Source: Eriocheir sinensis (taxonomy: Eukaryota > Arthropoda > Malacostraca > Decapoda > Varunidae). Taken from it: DNA of 64,000 nucleotides. The notes beneath the pieces are model-generated. The model was not told the origin of the DNA. It was given only the letters and a program-made list of their open reading frames with translations, and did no database searches. This document shows, piece after piece, positions 23,834-43,818 of the stretch. Both the position numbers and the translations under genes were made by a program. Within the stretch, counting starts at the first letter, position 1. Every line of letters begins with the position of its first letter. The stretch is from positions 19,089,825 through 19,153,824 of the forward strand of contig NC_066509.1 in NCBI RefSeq assembly GCF_024679095.1, given 5' to 3'.

Positions 23834-24923
23834 TTCAGATATAAGATAATAGGCTACACTTTTTTGGGGGAGGGGGTGGAGAAAAGGATGGGGAGCAGGG
23901 TCAATCATACTCACTCTGGCCTACTCTAGATTCAAAAGGCAGATTAGTTTAAACGTCGCATTACTATTTATTTACAGTTATGTGGCTAGTTTGGCTTCGG
24001 TAGTTCTTGGGGGATAGAGTTAGAAGTGTTGGAAATCCACAGAGTAAAGTCGACGTATTACAAACTTACTCGTAAAGGAAAGGGATATAAAAAAAATCAA
24101 TATAACCAGCTGACCACGCCTTCAAAAACGGGTTAAAATAGACAAATCGCCCACACTATTGTTAATGAAGACTATGATAAAACAGTACTTTCCTATGCAT
24201 ACAAACCGAGTCATATCTTTCTTTTATATTTAGATTTTTTCGAGCTACATTCTTTCCCTTCAAGGTAAGTCCATAGTTTTAAACGTCTCAGACTGCCGCC
24301 CATTGCGACTATTTCCCAAGGCCAGAGAACAGATTAACCGGGTGTTCATGGCTAGCAGTTTCCCAGTTCAAGGTGCAGAATTCGTGTAAAATAATCGCCA
24401 GTATCACAAAACAGTCCGCGAAAACACCAGCAACTTCCACGAGAAGCCACAGAGAAGATTAACCGGCTGTTCATTAATTAAGGGTGGGCGAGAACCGACT
24501 CTAGAAACGATTCCTTAGATAATAATGCGCAAGAGACTCGATTTTCAACCATGGGAAATCGATTCCTCTGTATTTCACCTTACGCAGTTCCTTTCCCATC
24601 CCTCCCCAAGCTCTTGTTCTGTCCTCTTACACCTCACAGTTCGCCCTCATCCTCACTCTATTTGGTTATTCCTCTCCCCCTAACACACCCTCGCGTATAT
24701 GTTCTTTCCTCCTTCTCCTACTACTATATATTTTATACTACTCTTCCACAGAAGAGAGACATAAGATGGCGGAATTGCTGCGTGGAAATTCACCATTTTA
24801 AGGAAACAATGGAAAGAGGGGGCGGTGGTGGCGGAGTTCCTTCTCTTCACTCAATCTTTCACGTCCATCTCAAAACTTACAAGCACTGCAACAACCGCTG
24901 TCACCACTTAGTTCATCGATTTT
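23833..24923. other. palindrome spacer, no supportable gene
   Basis: This is unique AT-leaning sequence between the inverted arms. It contains a direct near-repeat (AACAGATTAACCGGGTGTTC near 24,327 and AGATTAACCGGCTGTTCATT near 24,455). An open plus frame from 24,551 (124 codons) is Pro/Ser/Leu-rich, then Gly-rich, with no motif. I would not call a gene here. Confidence 0.5.
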
Positions 24924-24933
24924 AATATTCCAG

Positions 24934-29390
<4,457 letters not shown>

Positions 29391-32300
29391 TAATGAGTAT
29401 TGTATATATATATTTTTTAAATATGAGTAATTTTATGGGTATTTTACATCTTTGTTTTCATTTTTACATTACTTTATTGATATTCTGTACATTTATATTG
29501 ATACAATTTTACATTATTCTAGGTGTATTTTGTATATATTTTCCTTACATATTTACATTATTTTATGTGTATTTTGTATATATATTTTTCTACGTATATA
29601 CATTATTTTATGTGTATAAACAAATGTATACAAAATACACATAAAATGTAAATTCGTATCAAAATAAATAAGCAAAATACCAATAAAAGAATGTGTATTT
29701 GTATAAATATAAATATACAAAACACACATAAAATAACGTAAATTTGTATAAAACTATATACAAAAATACACAGAAGTAATTAAATTTGTATGAAAATATA
29801 TATACAAAATAAAAATAAAATAAGCTAAATTTGAATTGAAATGTATATACAAAATACATAAAATAATGTAAATTTGTATCAAAATATTTACACAAATACA
29901 CATTTAATAACGTTAATTTGTTTAAAAATATATAAACAAAATACACATTAAATAATGTAAACACGTATAAAAAAATACACATAAAATAATGTAAATTCGT
30001 ATCAAAATAAATAAACAAAATATCAATAAAAGAATGTGTATTTGTATAAATATAAATATACAAAATACATATAAAATAACAAAAATTTGTATAAAACTAT
30101 ATACAAAAATACACAGACGTAATTAAATTCGTATGAAAATAGATATACAAAATACAGATAAAATAAGCTAAATTTGAATTGAAATGTATATACAAAATAC
30201 ATAAAATAATGTAGATTTGTATCAAAATATTTATAAAAATACTCATAAAATAACGCATTTTTTTATTTATAAAAATATATATACCAAAATACACATCAAA
30301 AAATTAAATTTGTATTAAAATAAATATACAAAAAACACATACAATAAGGTAAATTTGTATTGAAATAGATATGCAAAATACATATAAAACAATGTAAATT
30401 TGTTTCAAAATATATATACGAATACACATAAAATAACGTAGATTTCTACAAAAATATAATTCTATTTATTTATTTTGATACGATTTTACATTATTTTATT
30501 TGTGTTTTGTATATATTTTTTTATACATATTTACATTATTTAATGTGTTTTTTGTATATTTATTTGATACAACTTTACGTTATTTTAAGTCTATATGTTT
30601 ATATATTTTCATTCAAATTTACATTATTTTATGTGTATTTTGTATATGTATTTCAATACAAATTTACCTAATTTATATGTTTTTGTATATTTATTTTCAT
30701 ACAAGTTTAAATTATTTTTGTGTATTTTTGTTTATAGTTTTATACAAATTTAGGTTATTTAATATGTATTTTGTATATCTATTTTCATACAAATACAAAT
30801 TCTTTTCATGATATTTTGTTTATTTATTTTGACACGAATTAACATTATTTAATGTGTATTTTGTATATATATTTTTATACGTATTTACATTATTTCAAGT
30901 GTATTTTGTATATATATTTCTATATAAATCTGCGTTATTTTATATGTATTCGTATATATATTTAGAAACAAATTTACATTGTTTTATGTGTATTTTGCAT
31001 ATTTTTTCAATACAAATTTACCGTATTGTGCATTTTGTATATTAATTTTAATAAAAATTTGATTAATCTATGTGTATTTTTGTACATGTGTTTTTATAAA
31101 AATATGCTTTATTTTATGGGTATTTTGCATCTTTATTTTCATACAAATTTACATTATTTTATTGATATTCTCTGTATTTATTTTGATATGATTTTACATT
31201 ATTCTATGTGTATTTTGTATATATATTTTATATAAAATTTTATATAAAATGTTTTCATATAATACAAATCTACATTCTTTTGTGTTTTTTGTACATGTAT
31301 ACACATAAAATATTTAAATTTGTATTGAAATAAATATACAAAATGCACATACAATAAGGTAAACTTATATTGAAAGAGATATGCAAAAATACATATAAAA
31401 CAATGTAAATTTGTTTCAAAATATATATACGAATACACATAAAATAACGTAGATTTTTATAAAAATATATATACAAAATACACATAAAATTAGGTAAATA
31501 CGTATAAAAAAATGTAAACAAAATACACATAAAATAATATAAATTCGAAAAAAAATAAATAAACAAAATATCAATAAAAAAATGTGTATTTGTATAAATA
31601 TAAATGTACAAAATACACATACCAAATAAACATAAAATAAGGTAAATTTATAATGAAATATATGTACAAAATACACATAAAATGATGTAAATTTATATGA
31701 AAATATATATACAAATACACATAAAATAAAATGAATCTGTACAAATTCAAATATTTTATGTGTATCTTGGTATATATAATTTCATAAAAAATGCGTTATT
31801 TTATAGGTATTTTGCATCTTAGTTTTCATAAAAATTTACATTATTTTATTAATATTCTGTGTATATATTTTGATACGATTTTATATTATACTATTTGTGT
31901 TTTGTATATATTTTTTTATACATATTTTAATTATTTAATGTGTATTTTTTATATATATTTTATATAAATTTACGTTATTTTAAATGTATTTGTTTATATA
32001 ATTTCATTCAAATTTACATTATTTGAAGTGTATTTTGTATATGTATTTCAATACAAATTTACCTAATTTTATGTGTATTTTGTATATTTATTTTCATACA
32101 AATTTAAATTATTTTTATGTATTTTTGTATATAGTTTTATACAAATTTAGGTTATCTTATGAGTCTTTTGTATTTCTATTTTCATACAAATAAACATTCT
32201 TTTATTGATATTTTTTTTGACGCGAATTTTCATTATTTACTGTGTATTTTGTATATATATTTTTATACGTATTTACATCATTTTATGTGTATTTTGTATA

Positions 32301-33011
32301 TATATTCCTATAGAAATCTACGTTATTTTATGTGTATTCGTTTATATATTTTGAAACAAATTTACATTTTTTTTCAATACAAATTTACCTTATTGTATGT
32401 GCATTTTGTATATTAATTTTAATACAAATTTAATTATTCTATGTGTATTTTTGTATATGTATTTAAAAAAAATTGCTTTATTTTATGTGTATTTTGCATC
32501 GTTATTTTCATACAAATTTAAATTATTTTATTGATATTCTGTGTACATATTTTGATACGATTTTACATTATTCTATGTGTATTTTGTATATATATATTTT
32601 ATACAAATGTACCTTATTTTATGTGTATTTGTTTCCATTTCATACAAATTTACATTATTTTATGTGTATTTTGTACATGTATTTAAATACAAATTTAACT
32701 AATTATATGTGTATTTTGTATATTTATTTTCATACAAATTTATATTATTTTTTTTGTATATATTTTTATACAAATTTTCGTTATTTTATGTGTATTTTGT
32801 ATATTTGTTTTCCTACATAAATACGATTTTTATGGGAATTTTGTTTATTTATTTTGATACGAATTTACATTATTTAGGTGTATTTGATATATATATTTTA
32901 TACTTATTTACTTCATTTTATATGTATTGTGTATGTATATTTTCATAGAAATTTACTCTTTTTATGTGTATTCGTATGTATATTTTGATACAAATTTACA
33001 TTATTTATGTG

Positions 33012-33270
<259 letters not shown>

Positions 33271-36200
33271 TAAATATTTACATTATTTAATGTTTTTTTT
33301 GTATATATATTTTATCCAAATTTACGTTATTTTATGTGTATTTGTTTATATATTTTCTTTCAAATTTACATTATTTTATGTGAATTTTTTATATGTTTTT
33401 CAATACAAATTTGCCTAATTTTATGTGTATTTTGCATATATATTTTCAAACAAATTTAAATTATTTTTGTGTATTTTGTATATTTTTATACAAATTTTAC
33501 TTATTTTATTTGTTTTTTGTATATATATTTTCCTACATATATACATTATTTTATTGGAATTTTGTATCAAAATAAATAAACAAAATTCTGATAAAAGAAC
33601 GTATATTTATAGGAAAATAAATATACAAAACACATAAAGTAACGAGAATTTATATAAAAATATATACAAAAATACACAAAAATAATTTCAATTTATATGA
33701 AAATAGATATACAAAATATTAGTTAAATAATAAAATAACCTAAATACAAATACAAATATACACATAAAATAACTTAAAATTGAATGAAATAAATATACAA
33801 AATAAACATAAAATAAGGTAAATTTGTAATGAAATTTATGTAAAAATACACATAAAATAATATAAATTTGTTAAATCGTATCAAAATAAATAAACAGAAT
33901 ATCAATAAAATAATGTAAATTTGTATGAAAATAAAGATGCAAAATACCCATATAATAACGCATATTTGTGTAAAAATATATATACTAAAATACATATAAA
34001 GAATTAAATTTGTATTAAAACAGATATACAAAATGCACATACAATAAAGTAAATTTGTATTGAAATAGATATGCAAAATACACATCAATAATTTAAATTT
34101 GAATATAAATATATATTCATTCAAAATTACATTATTTTATCGGTATTTTGTTCATTATTTCTATTCAAATTTAGATTATTTCACGTGTATTTTCTATACA
34201 TATATTTATTCGCATTTACATTATTTAATGTGTGTTTTGTATATATTTTTTTATACAATTTTGCTTAATTTTATGTGCATTTGTTTTTTTTTATATAAAT
34301 TAACATTATTTTAAGTGTATTTTGTACTTATTTTACAACAAATTTGACTTATTTATGTATATTTTGTCTATTTATTTTCATACAAATTTAAATTATTTTA
34401 TGTGCATTTTTGTACATATATTTTTATAGAACTTTGCGTCAAAATAAATAAAAAAAATATCAATAAAAGAATGTGTATTTGTATGAAAATATAAATATAA
34501 AATACACATAAGATAACCTAAATATGTATAAAACTATATACAAAAATACATAAAAATAATTTATATTTGTATGAAAATAAATATACAAAATACACATAAA
34601 ATTAGGTAAATTTGTATTTAAATACATCTACAAAATACACATAAAATAATGTAAATTTGAATGAAAATACATAAACAAATACACTTACAATAACGTAAAT
34701 TTGTATAAAAAAATATATACAAAACACAAATAGAATAATGTAAGATCGTATCAAAATAAATACACAGAATATTAATAAAATAATGTAAATTTGTATGAAA
34801 ATATAGAAGCAAAATACCAATAAAATAACACATTTTTTTATAAAAATATATATACCAAAATACACATAAAAAAATTAAATTTGTAATAAAATAAATATAC
34901 AAAATACACAAATTTAATTATTTTATGAGTATTTTGCATCTTTATTTTCATACAAATTTACATTATTTTATTGATATTCTGTGTATTTATTTTAATTCGA
35001 TTTTACATTATTCTATGTGTATTTTGTATATATATTTTATACAAACATACGTTATTTTATGTGTATTTGTTTTCATTTCATACAAATTTTCATTATTTTA
35101 TGTGTATTTTGTACATGTATTTTAATGTGTTTTTTGTATATTTATTTTCCTACAAATATACGTTCTTTTATCGGAATTTTCTTTATTTATTTTGATACGA
35201 ATTTACATTATTTGAGGTATATTTGGTATATATATTTTTATACTGATTTACATCATTTTATATGTATTTTGTATGTATATTTTCATAGAAATTTACTCTA
35301 TTTTATGAGTATTCGTATATATATTTTGATACAAATTTACTTTATTGATGTGTATTTTGCATATCTATTTCAATACAAATTTACTTTATTGTATATGCAT
35401 TTTGTATATTTATTTTAATAAAAAAATAATTATTTTATATGTATTTTTGTATATATATTTTTATACAAATATCCGTTATTATATGAGTATTTTGAATCTT
35501 TATTCTCACACAAATTTACATTATTTTATTGATATTCTGTTTATTTATTTTGGTACGATTTTACTTTATTCTATGTGTAGTTTGTATATATTTTTTTTAT
35601 ACATATTTAAATTATTTAATGTATATTTTGTATCTATATTTTTTTCCAAATTTACGTTATTTTATGTGTATTTGTTTATATATTTTCATACAAATTTATA
35701 TTATTTCATGTGGGTTTTGTATATGTATTTCAATACAAATATGCCTAATTTTATGTGTATTTTCTATATCTATTTTCAAAAAAATCTAAAATATTTTTGT
35801 GTATATTTGTATATATTTTTTATACAAATTTTAGTTATTTCATTTGTATTTTGTATATATATTTTCCTACAGATATACATTCTTTTATTGGAATTTTGTT
35901 TATTTATTTTGATACGAATTTACATTATTTTATGTGTATTTTGTATATATATTTTTCTACGTATTTACATTATTTTATGTGTATTTTGTAAATATATTCT
36001 CATAAAAATTTACCTTATTTTATTGTGTGTATTGTGTGTTACAAATTTTATACAAATTCGTGTTATTTTATGTGTATTTGTAAATATATTTTCATACAAA
36101 TTTACATTATTTTATGTGCATTTTTATATATATTTCATTAGAAATTTACCTTATTTTATGTTTTTTTAATATTTATTTCATTCAATTTCAAATTATTGAA

Positions 36201-36371
36201 TATGTATATTTGTATTTGTATTTAAGTTATTTTATGTGTATTTTCTATATATATTTACATCTAAAATTACATTATTTTATAGGTATTTTGTTAATTTAAT
36301 TCGATACGATTTTAGATTATTTCATAGGTATTTTGTATACATATTTTTATACGCATTTACATTATTTACAT

Positions 36372-38642
36372 TTGGAGATCGGCCCAACATTCTAGACCTC
36401 TTCCTTACCTCAAACCCTTCTGCTTATTCTGTCAAACTGTTCTCTCCGTTGGGCTCCTCCGATCACAATCTTATTTCTGCATCCTGTCCTATCGCTCCTG
36501 TACACCCTCTGGACCCACCGAAGAGGCGATGCTTCTGGCATTTTGCTTCAGCTCGGTGGGACGACCTGAGGATGTACTTTTCCGATTTCCCGTGGAATGA
36601 TTATTGCTTCCAGGATAGAGACCCCTCTGTGTGTGCTCAGCGCATCACAGAGGTGATTGTCTCTGGAATGGAGGCATACATTCCTCGTTCTTTCTCTACT
36701 CCTCACGCTAAAAAGCCTTGGTTTAATCACGCTTGTTCTCGTGCTGTCAATGATAGAGAGGTAGCTCACAAAAGATACCAGAGCCTTCAAACTAATGCTA
36801 ATTATGAACTTTACATTTCTGCCCGAAATCGTGCCAAATCTATTCTCCGACTAACCAAAAATTCTTTCATTAATAGAAAATGTCAAAACCTTGCTTTCTC
36901 TAACTCTTCCCGTGACTTCTGGCATCTAGCCAAAAACATCTCCTCCAACTTCACTTCTTCATCTTTCCCTCCACTCCTCAGTCCTGACGGCAACACTGCC
37001 GTCTCATCTATCTCTAAGGCTGAACTCTTCTCTCAAACTTTTTCTAAAACTCCACTCTGGACGATTCTGGGCATATTCCTCCTACTCATCCCCTCTGACT
37101 CCTTTATGCCTGTTATAAAGATACTTCAAAATGATGTTTTCTATGCCTCTCTGGCCTCAATCCTCAGAAGGCTTATGGACCTGATGGAGTGCCTCCTATT
37201 GTCCTTAAAAACTGTGCCTCCGTGCTGTCACCCTGCCTGGTCAAACTCTTTCGCCTCTGCCTGTCAACATCTACCTTTCCTTCTTGCTGGAAGTATGCCT
37301 TCATACAGCCTGTACCTAAGAAGGGTGACCGTTCCAATCCCTCAAACTACCGTCCTATTGCTTTACTTTCTTGTCTATCTAAAGCTTTTGAATCAATCCT
37401 TAACCGGAAGATTCAAAAGCACCTTTCCACTTCTGACCTTCTATCTGATCGCCAGTATGGGTTCCGCAAGGGGCGTTCTACTGGTGATCTCCTAGCCTTC
37501 TTAACTGACTCTTGGTCATCCTCTCTTAGCCGTTTCGGTGAAACTTTTGCTATTGCGCTGGACATATCAAAAGCTTTTGATAGGGTCTGGCACAAATCTT
37601 TGCTTTCTAAACTACCCTCCTACGGTTTCTATCCTTATCTCCAGTTTCCTTTCTGACCGTTCTATTTCTGCCGTGGTAGACGGTCACTGTTCTTCCCCTA
37701 AATCTATTAACAGTGGTGTCCCACAGGGTTCTGTCCTATCTCCCACTCTGTTTCTGTTGTTCATTGATGATCTTCTTTCCAAAACGAACTGTCCTATCCA
37801 TTCCTACGCCGATGATTCCACTCTGCATTATTCAACTTCTTTTAATAGAAGACCCACCCTTCAGGAACTTAACGACTCAAGGCTGGAGGCTGCAGAACGC
37901 TTAGCCTCAGACCTTACTATTATTTCCGGTTGGGGCAAGAAGAACCTGGTGTCCTTCAACGCCTCAAAAACACAGTTTCTCCACCTATCCACTCGACACA
38001 ATCTTCCAAACAACTATCCCCTATTCTTTGACAACACCCAGCTATCACCTTCCTCAACACTAAACATCCTCGGTCTATCCTTAACTCAAAATCTCAACTG
38101 GAAACTTCATATCTCATCTCTTACTAAATCAGCTTCCTCGAGGCTGGGCGTTCTGTACCGTCTCCGCCAGTTCTTCTCCCCTGCACAGTTGCTGTCCATA
38201 TACAGGGGCCTTGTCCGCCCTCGTATGGAGTATGCATCTCATGTGTGGGGGCTCCACTCACAGCTCTTCTGGACAGAGTGAGGCAAAGGCTCTTCGTCTC
38301 ATCAGCTCTCCTCCTCATACTGATAGTCTTCTACCTCTTAAATTCCGCCGCAATGTTGCCTCTCTTTCTATCTTCTATCGATATTTCCACGCTGACTGCT
38401 CTTCTGAACTTGCTAACTGCATGCCTCCCCCCCTCCCGCGGCCCCGCTGCACTCGACTTTCTACTCATGCTCATCCCTATACTGTCCAAACCCCTTATGC
38501 AAGAGTTAACCAGCATCTTCACTCTTTCATCCCTCACGCTGGTAAACTCTGGAACAATCTTCCTTCATCTGTATTTCCTCCTGCCTACGACTTGAACTCT
38601 TTCAAGAGGAGGGTATCAGGACACCTCTCCTCCCGAAACTGA
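36372..38642 (+). pseudogene. ORF2 remnant of copy C (endonuclease end, RT, C-terminal region)
   Basis: It reads [36 protein letters not shown] (the SDH motif), then [19 protein letters not shown]. Frames change near 37,050, 37,095, 37,150 and 37,640, the last with a small deletion relative to copy B, and again near 38,255. RT motifs present are [49 protein letters not shown] at 37,805-37,816 and NILGLSLTQNLNWKLHIS. The stop at 38,640-38,642 matches copies A and B. Lacking its 5' end and a continuous frame, it cannot be active. It is close in sequence to copies A and B. Confidence 0.88.
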
Positions 38643-38767
38643 CCTATCTTTCGGCCACCTCTTTGGATTCTTTTTAGGAGCAGCGAGTAGCAGGCTTTTT
38701 TTTTATTAATGTTTACTTTTTTGTGCCCTTGAGCTGTCTCCTTTGCTGTAAAAAAAAAAAAAAAAAA
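36372..38767 (+). mobile_element. non-LTR retrotransposon, 5'-truncated copy C
   Basis: It starts inside the endonuclease domain (TTGGAGATCGGCCCAACATT) and ends with a clean A18 tail after GAGCTGTCTCCTTTGCTGT. The flanks show a 3-bp duplication TTA (36,366-36,368 and 38,768-38,770). The uninterrupted target lies at 46,871-46,885 in the other super-repeat copy. This is a typical target-primed insertion product: 5' truncation, poly(A) and short duplication, with about 3 extra bases (CAT) at the 5' junction. Confidence 0.92.
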
Positions 38768-41700
38768 TTAATGTGTGTTTTGTATATTTATTTTTATGCA
38801 AATTTAATTTAATTTATGTGCATTTTTGTACATATATTTTTTTTTTAAATTTGCGTTATTTTATGTGTATTTTTATATGTTTTCTCATATAAATTTACAT
38901 TATTTTATTGGTATTTTGTTTATTTATTTTGATACGAATTATATGACTATTTTTATATTTTGTACATATTTTTTTATACGTATTTACATTATTTAATGTG
39001 TATTTTGTTTATATATTTTTATATAAAGTTTACGTAATTATATGTGTATTTGTAAAAAAAATTTGATACAAATTTACTTTATTTTATGTGTTTTGTACAT
39101 ATATTTCAATTCAAATTAAGCTTATTTTGTGTGTATTTTATATATCTATTTTCACACAAATTTAATTACTTCTGTGTATTTTTGTATATAGTTTTATATA
39201 AATTTACGTTATTTTATGAGCATTTTGTATATTTATATTTATACAAATACACATTCTTTTATTGGTATTTTGTTTATTTATATTTATACGAATTTACATT
39301 ATTTTATGTGTATTTTGTATACATTTTTTATACGTATTTACTTAATTTTATGTGTATTATGTATATGTATTTTTATAGAAATCTACGTTATTTTATGTGT
39401 ATTCGTATATATATTTTGAAACAAATTTACATTATTTTATATGTATTTTGCATATCTATTTCAATACAAATTTACCTTATTGTATGTGCTTTTTGTATAT
39501 TTATTTTAATACAAATTCAAATATTTTATGTGTATTTTGGTATTTATAGCTTTATAAAAAATGCGTCATTTTATAGGTATTTTGCATCTTAATTTTCATA
39601 CAAATTTACATTATTTTATTAATATTCTGTGTAAATATTTGGATACGATTTTACATTATTCTATTTGTGTTTTGTATATATTTTTTATACATATTTACAT
39701 TATTTAATGAGTATTGTATATATATATTTTTTAAATATGAGTAATTTTATGGGTATTTTACATCTTTGTTTTCATTTTTACATTACTTTATTGATATTCT
39801 GTACATTTATATTGATACAATATTCTAGGTGTATTTTGTATATATTTTCCTTACATATTTACATTATTTTATGTGTATTTTGTATATATATTTTTCTACG
39901 TATATACATTATTTTATGTGTATAAACAAATGTATACAAAATACACATAAAATGTAAATTCGTATCAAAATAAATAAGCAAAATACCAATAAAAGAATGT
40001 GTATTTGTATAAATATAAATATACAAAACACACATAAAATAACGTAAATTTGTATAAAACTATATACAAAAATACACAGAAGTAATTAAATTTGTATGAA
40101 AATATATATCCAAATAAAAATAAAATAAGCTAAATTTGAATTGAAATGTATATACAAAATACATAAAATAATGTAAATTTGTATCAAAATATTTACACAA
40201 ATACACATTTAATAACGTTAATTTGTTTAAAAATATGTAAACAAAATACACATTAAATAATGTAAACACGTATAAAAAAAATACACATAAAATAATGTAA
40301 ATTCGTATCAAAATAAATAAACAAAATATCAATAAAAGAATGTGTATTTGTATAAATATAAATATACAAAATACATATAAAATAACGTAAATTTGTATAA
40401 AACTATATACAAAAATACACAGACGTAATTAAATTCGTATGAAAATAGATATACAAAATACAGATAAAATAAGCTAAATTTGAATTGAAATGTATATACA
40501 AAATACATAAAATAATGTAGATTTGTATCAAAATATTTATAAAATACTCATAAAATAACGCATTTTTTTATTTATAAAAATATATATACCAAAATACACA
40601 TCAAAAAATTAAATTTGTATTAAAATAAATATACAAAAAACACATACAATAAGGTAAATTTGTATTGAAATAGATATGCAAAATACATATAAAACAATGT
40701 AAATTTGTTTCAAAATATATATACGAATACACATAAAATAACGTAGATTTCTACAAAAATATAATTCTATTTATTTATTTTGATACGATTTTACATTATT
40801 TTATTTGTGTTTTGTATATATTTTTTTATACATATTTACATTATTTAATGTGTTTTTTGTATATATATTTGATACAACTTTACGTTATTTTAAGTCTATA
40901 TGTTTATATATTTTCATTCAAATTTACATTATTTTATGTGTATTTTGTATATGTATTTCAATACAAATTTACCTAATTTTATATGTTTTTTGTATATTTA
41001 TTTTCATACAAGTTTAAATTATTTTTGTGTATTTTTGTTTATAGTCTTATACAAATTTAGGTTATTTTATGTGTATTTTGTATATCTATTTTCATACAAA
41101 TACAAATTCTTTTCATGATATTTTGTTTATTTATTTTGACACGAATTAACATTATTTAATGTGTATTTTGTATATATATTTTTATACGTATTTACATTAT
41201 TTCAAGTGTATTTTGTATATATATTTCTATATAAATCTGCGTTATTTTATATGTATTCGTATATATATTTAGAAACAAATTTACATTGTTTTATGTGTAT
41301 TTTGCATATTTTTTCAATACAAATTTACCGTATTGTGCATTTTGTATATTAATTTTAATAAAAATTTGATTAATCTATGTGTATTTTTGTACATGTGTTT
41401 TTATAAAAATATGCTTTATTTTATGGGTATTTTGCATCTTTATTTTCATACAAATTTACATTATTTTATTGATATTCTGTGTATTTATTTTGATATGATT
41501 TTACATTATTCTATGTGTATTTTGTATATATATTTTATATAAAATTTTATATAAAATGTTTTCATTTCATACAAATCTACATTATTTTGTGTTTTTTGTA
41601 CATGTATACACATAAAATATTTAAATTTGTATTGAAATAAATATACAAAATGCACATACAATAAGGTAAACTTATATTGAAAGAGATATGCAAAAATACA

Positions 41701-43548
41701 TATAAAACAATGTAAATTTGTTTCAAAATATATATACGAATACACATAAAATAACGTAGATTTTTATAAAAATATATATACAAAATACACATAAAATTAG
41801 GTAAATACGTATAAAAAAAAATGTAAACAAAATACACATAAAATAATATAAATTCGAAAAAAAAAAATAAACAAAATATCAATAAAAAAATGTGTATTTG
41901 TATAAATATAAATGTACAAAATACACATACCAAATAAACATAAAATAAGGTAAATTTATAATGAAATATATGTACAAAATACACATAAAATGATGTAAAT
42001 TTATATGAAAATATATATACAAATACACATAAAATAAAATGAATCTGTACAAATTCAAATATTTTATGTGTATCTTGGTATATATAATTTCATAAAAAAT
42101 GCGTTATTTTATAGGTATTTTGCATCTTAGTTTTCATAAAAATTTACATTATTTTATTAATATTCTGTGTATATATTTTGATACGATTTTATATTATACT
42201 ATTTGTGTTTTGTATATATTTTTTATACATATTTTCATTATTTAATGTGTATTTTTTATATATATTTTATACAAATTTACGTTATTTTAAATGTATTTGT
42301 TTATATAATTTCATTCAAATTTACATTATTTGAAGTGTATTTTGTATATGTATTTCAATACAAATTTACCTAATTTTATGTGTATTTTGTATATTTATTT
42401 TCATACAAATTTAAATTATTTTTATGTATTTTTGTATATAGTTTTATACAAATTTAGGTTATCTTATGAGTCTTTTGTATTTCTATTTTCATACAAATAA
42501 ACATTCTTTTATTGATATTTTTTTTTGACGCGAATTTTCATTATTTACTGTGTATTTTGTATATATATTTTTATACGTATTTACATCATTTTATGTGTAT
42601 TTTGTATATATATTCCTATAGAAATCTACGTTATTTTATGTGTATTCGTTTATATATTTTGAAACAAATTTACATTTTTTTCAATACAAATTTACCTTAT
42701 TGTATGTGCATTTTGTATATTAATTTTAATACAAATTTAATTATTCTATGTGTATTTTTGTATATGTATTTAAAAAAAATTGCTTTATTTTATGTGTATT
42801 TTGCATCGTTATTTTCATACAAATTTAAATTATTTTATTGATATTCTGTGTACATATTTTGATACGATTTTACATTATTCTATGTGTATTTTGTGTATAT
42901 ATTTTATACAAATGTACCTTATTTTATGTGTATTAGTTTCCATTTCATACAAATTTACATTATTTTATGTGTATTTTGTACATGTATTTAAATACAAATT
43001 TAACTAATTATATGTGTATTTTGTATATTTATTTTCATACAAATTTATATTATTTTTTTTGTATATATTTTTATACAAATTTTCGTTATTTTATGTGTAT
43101 TTTGTATATTTGTTTTCCTACATAAATACGATTTTTATGGGAATTTTGTTTATTTATTTTGATACGAATTTACATTATTTAGGTGTATTTGATATATATA
43201 TTTTTATACTTATTTACTTCATTTTATATGTATTGTGTATGTATATTTTCATAGAAATTTACTCTTTTTTATGTGTATTCGTATGTATATTTTGATACAA
43301 ATTTACATTATTTATGTGTATTTTGCGTATCTATTTCAATACAAATTTACTTTATTGTATGTGCATTTTGTATATTTATTTTAATACAAATTAAATTATT
43401 TTATATGCATTTTTGTATATATATTTTTATGCAAATATGCGTTATAATATGGGTATTTTGCATCTTTATTTTCATACAAATTTATATTATTTTATTGACA
43501 TTCTGTTTATTTATTTTGAATCGATTTAACATTATTCTATGTGTATTT

Positions 43549-43818
<270 letters not shown>

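Noticed and set aside
24551..24925. A spacer gene of 124 codons in the palindrome centre
   Set aside because: No domain, biased composition, weak start, frame ends next to the arm boundary by chance.
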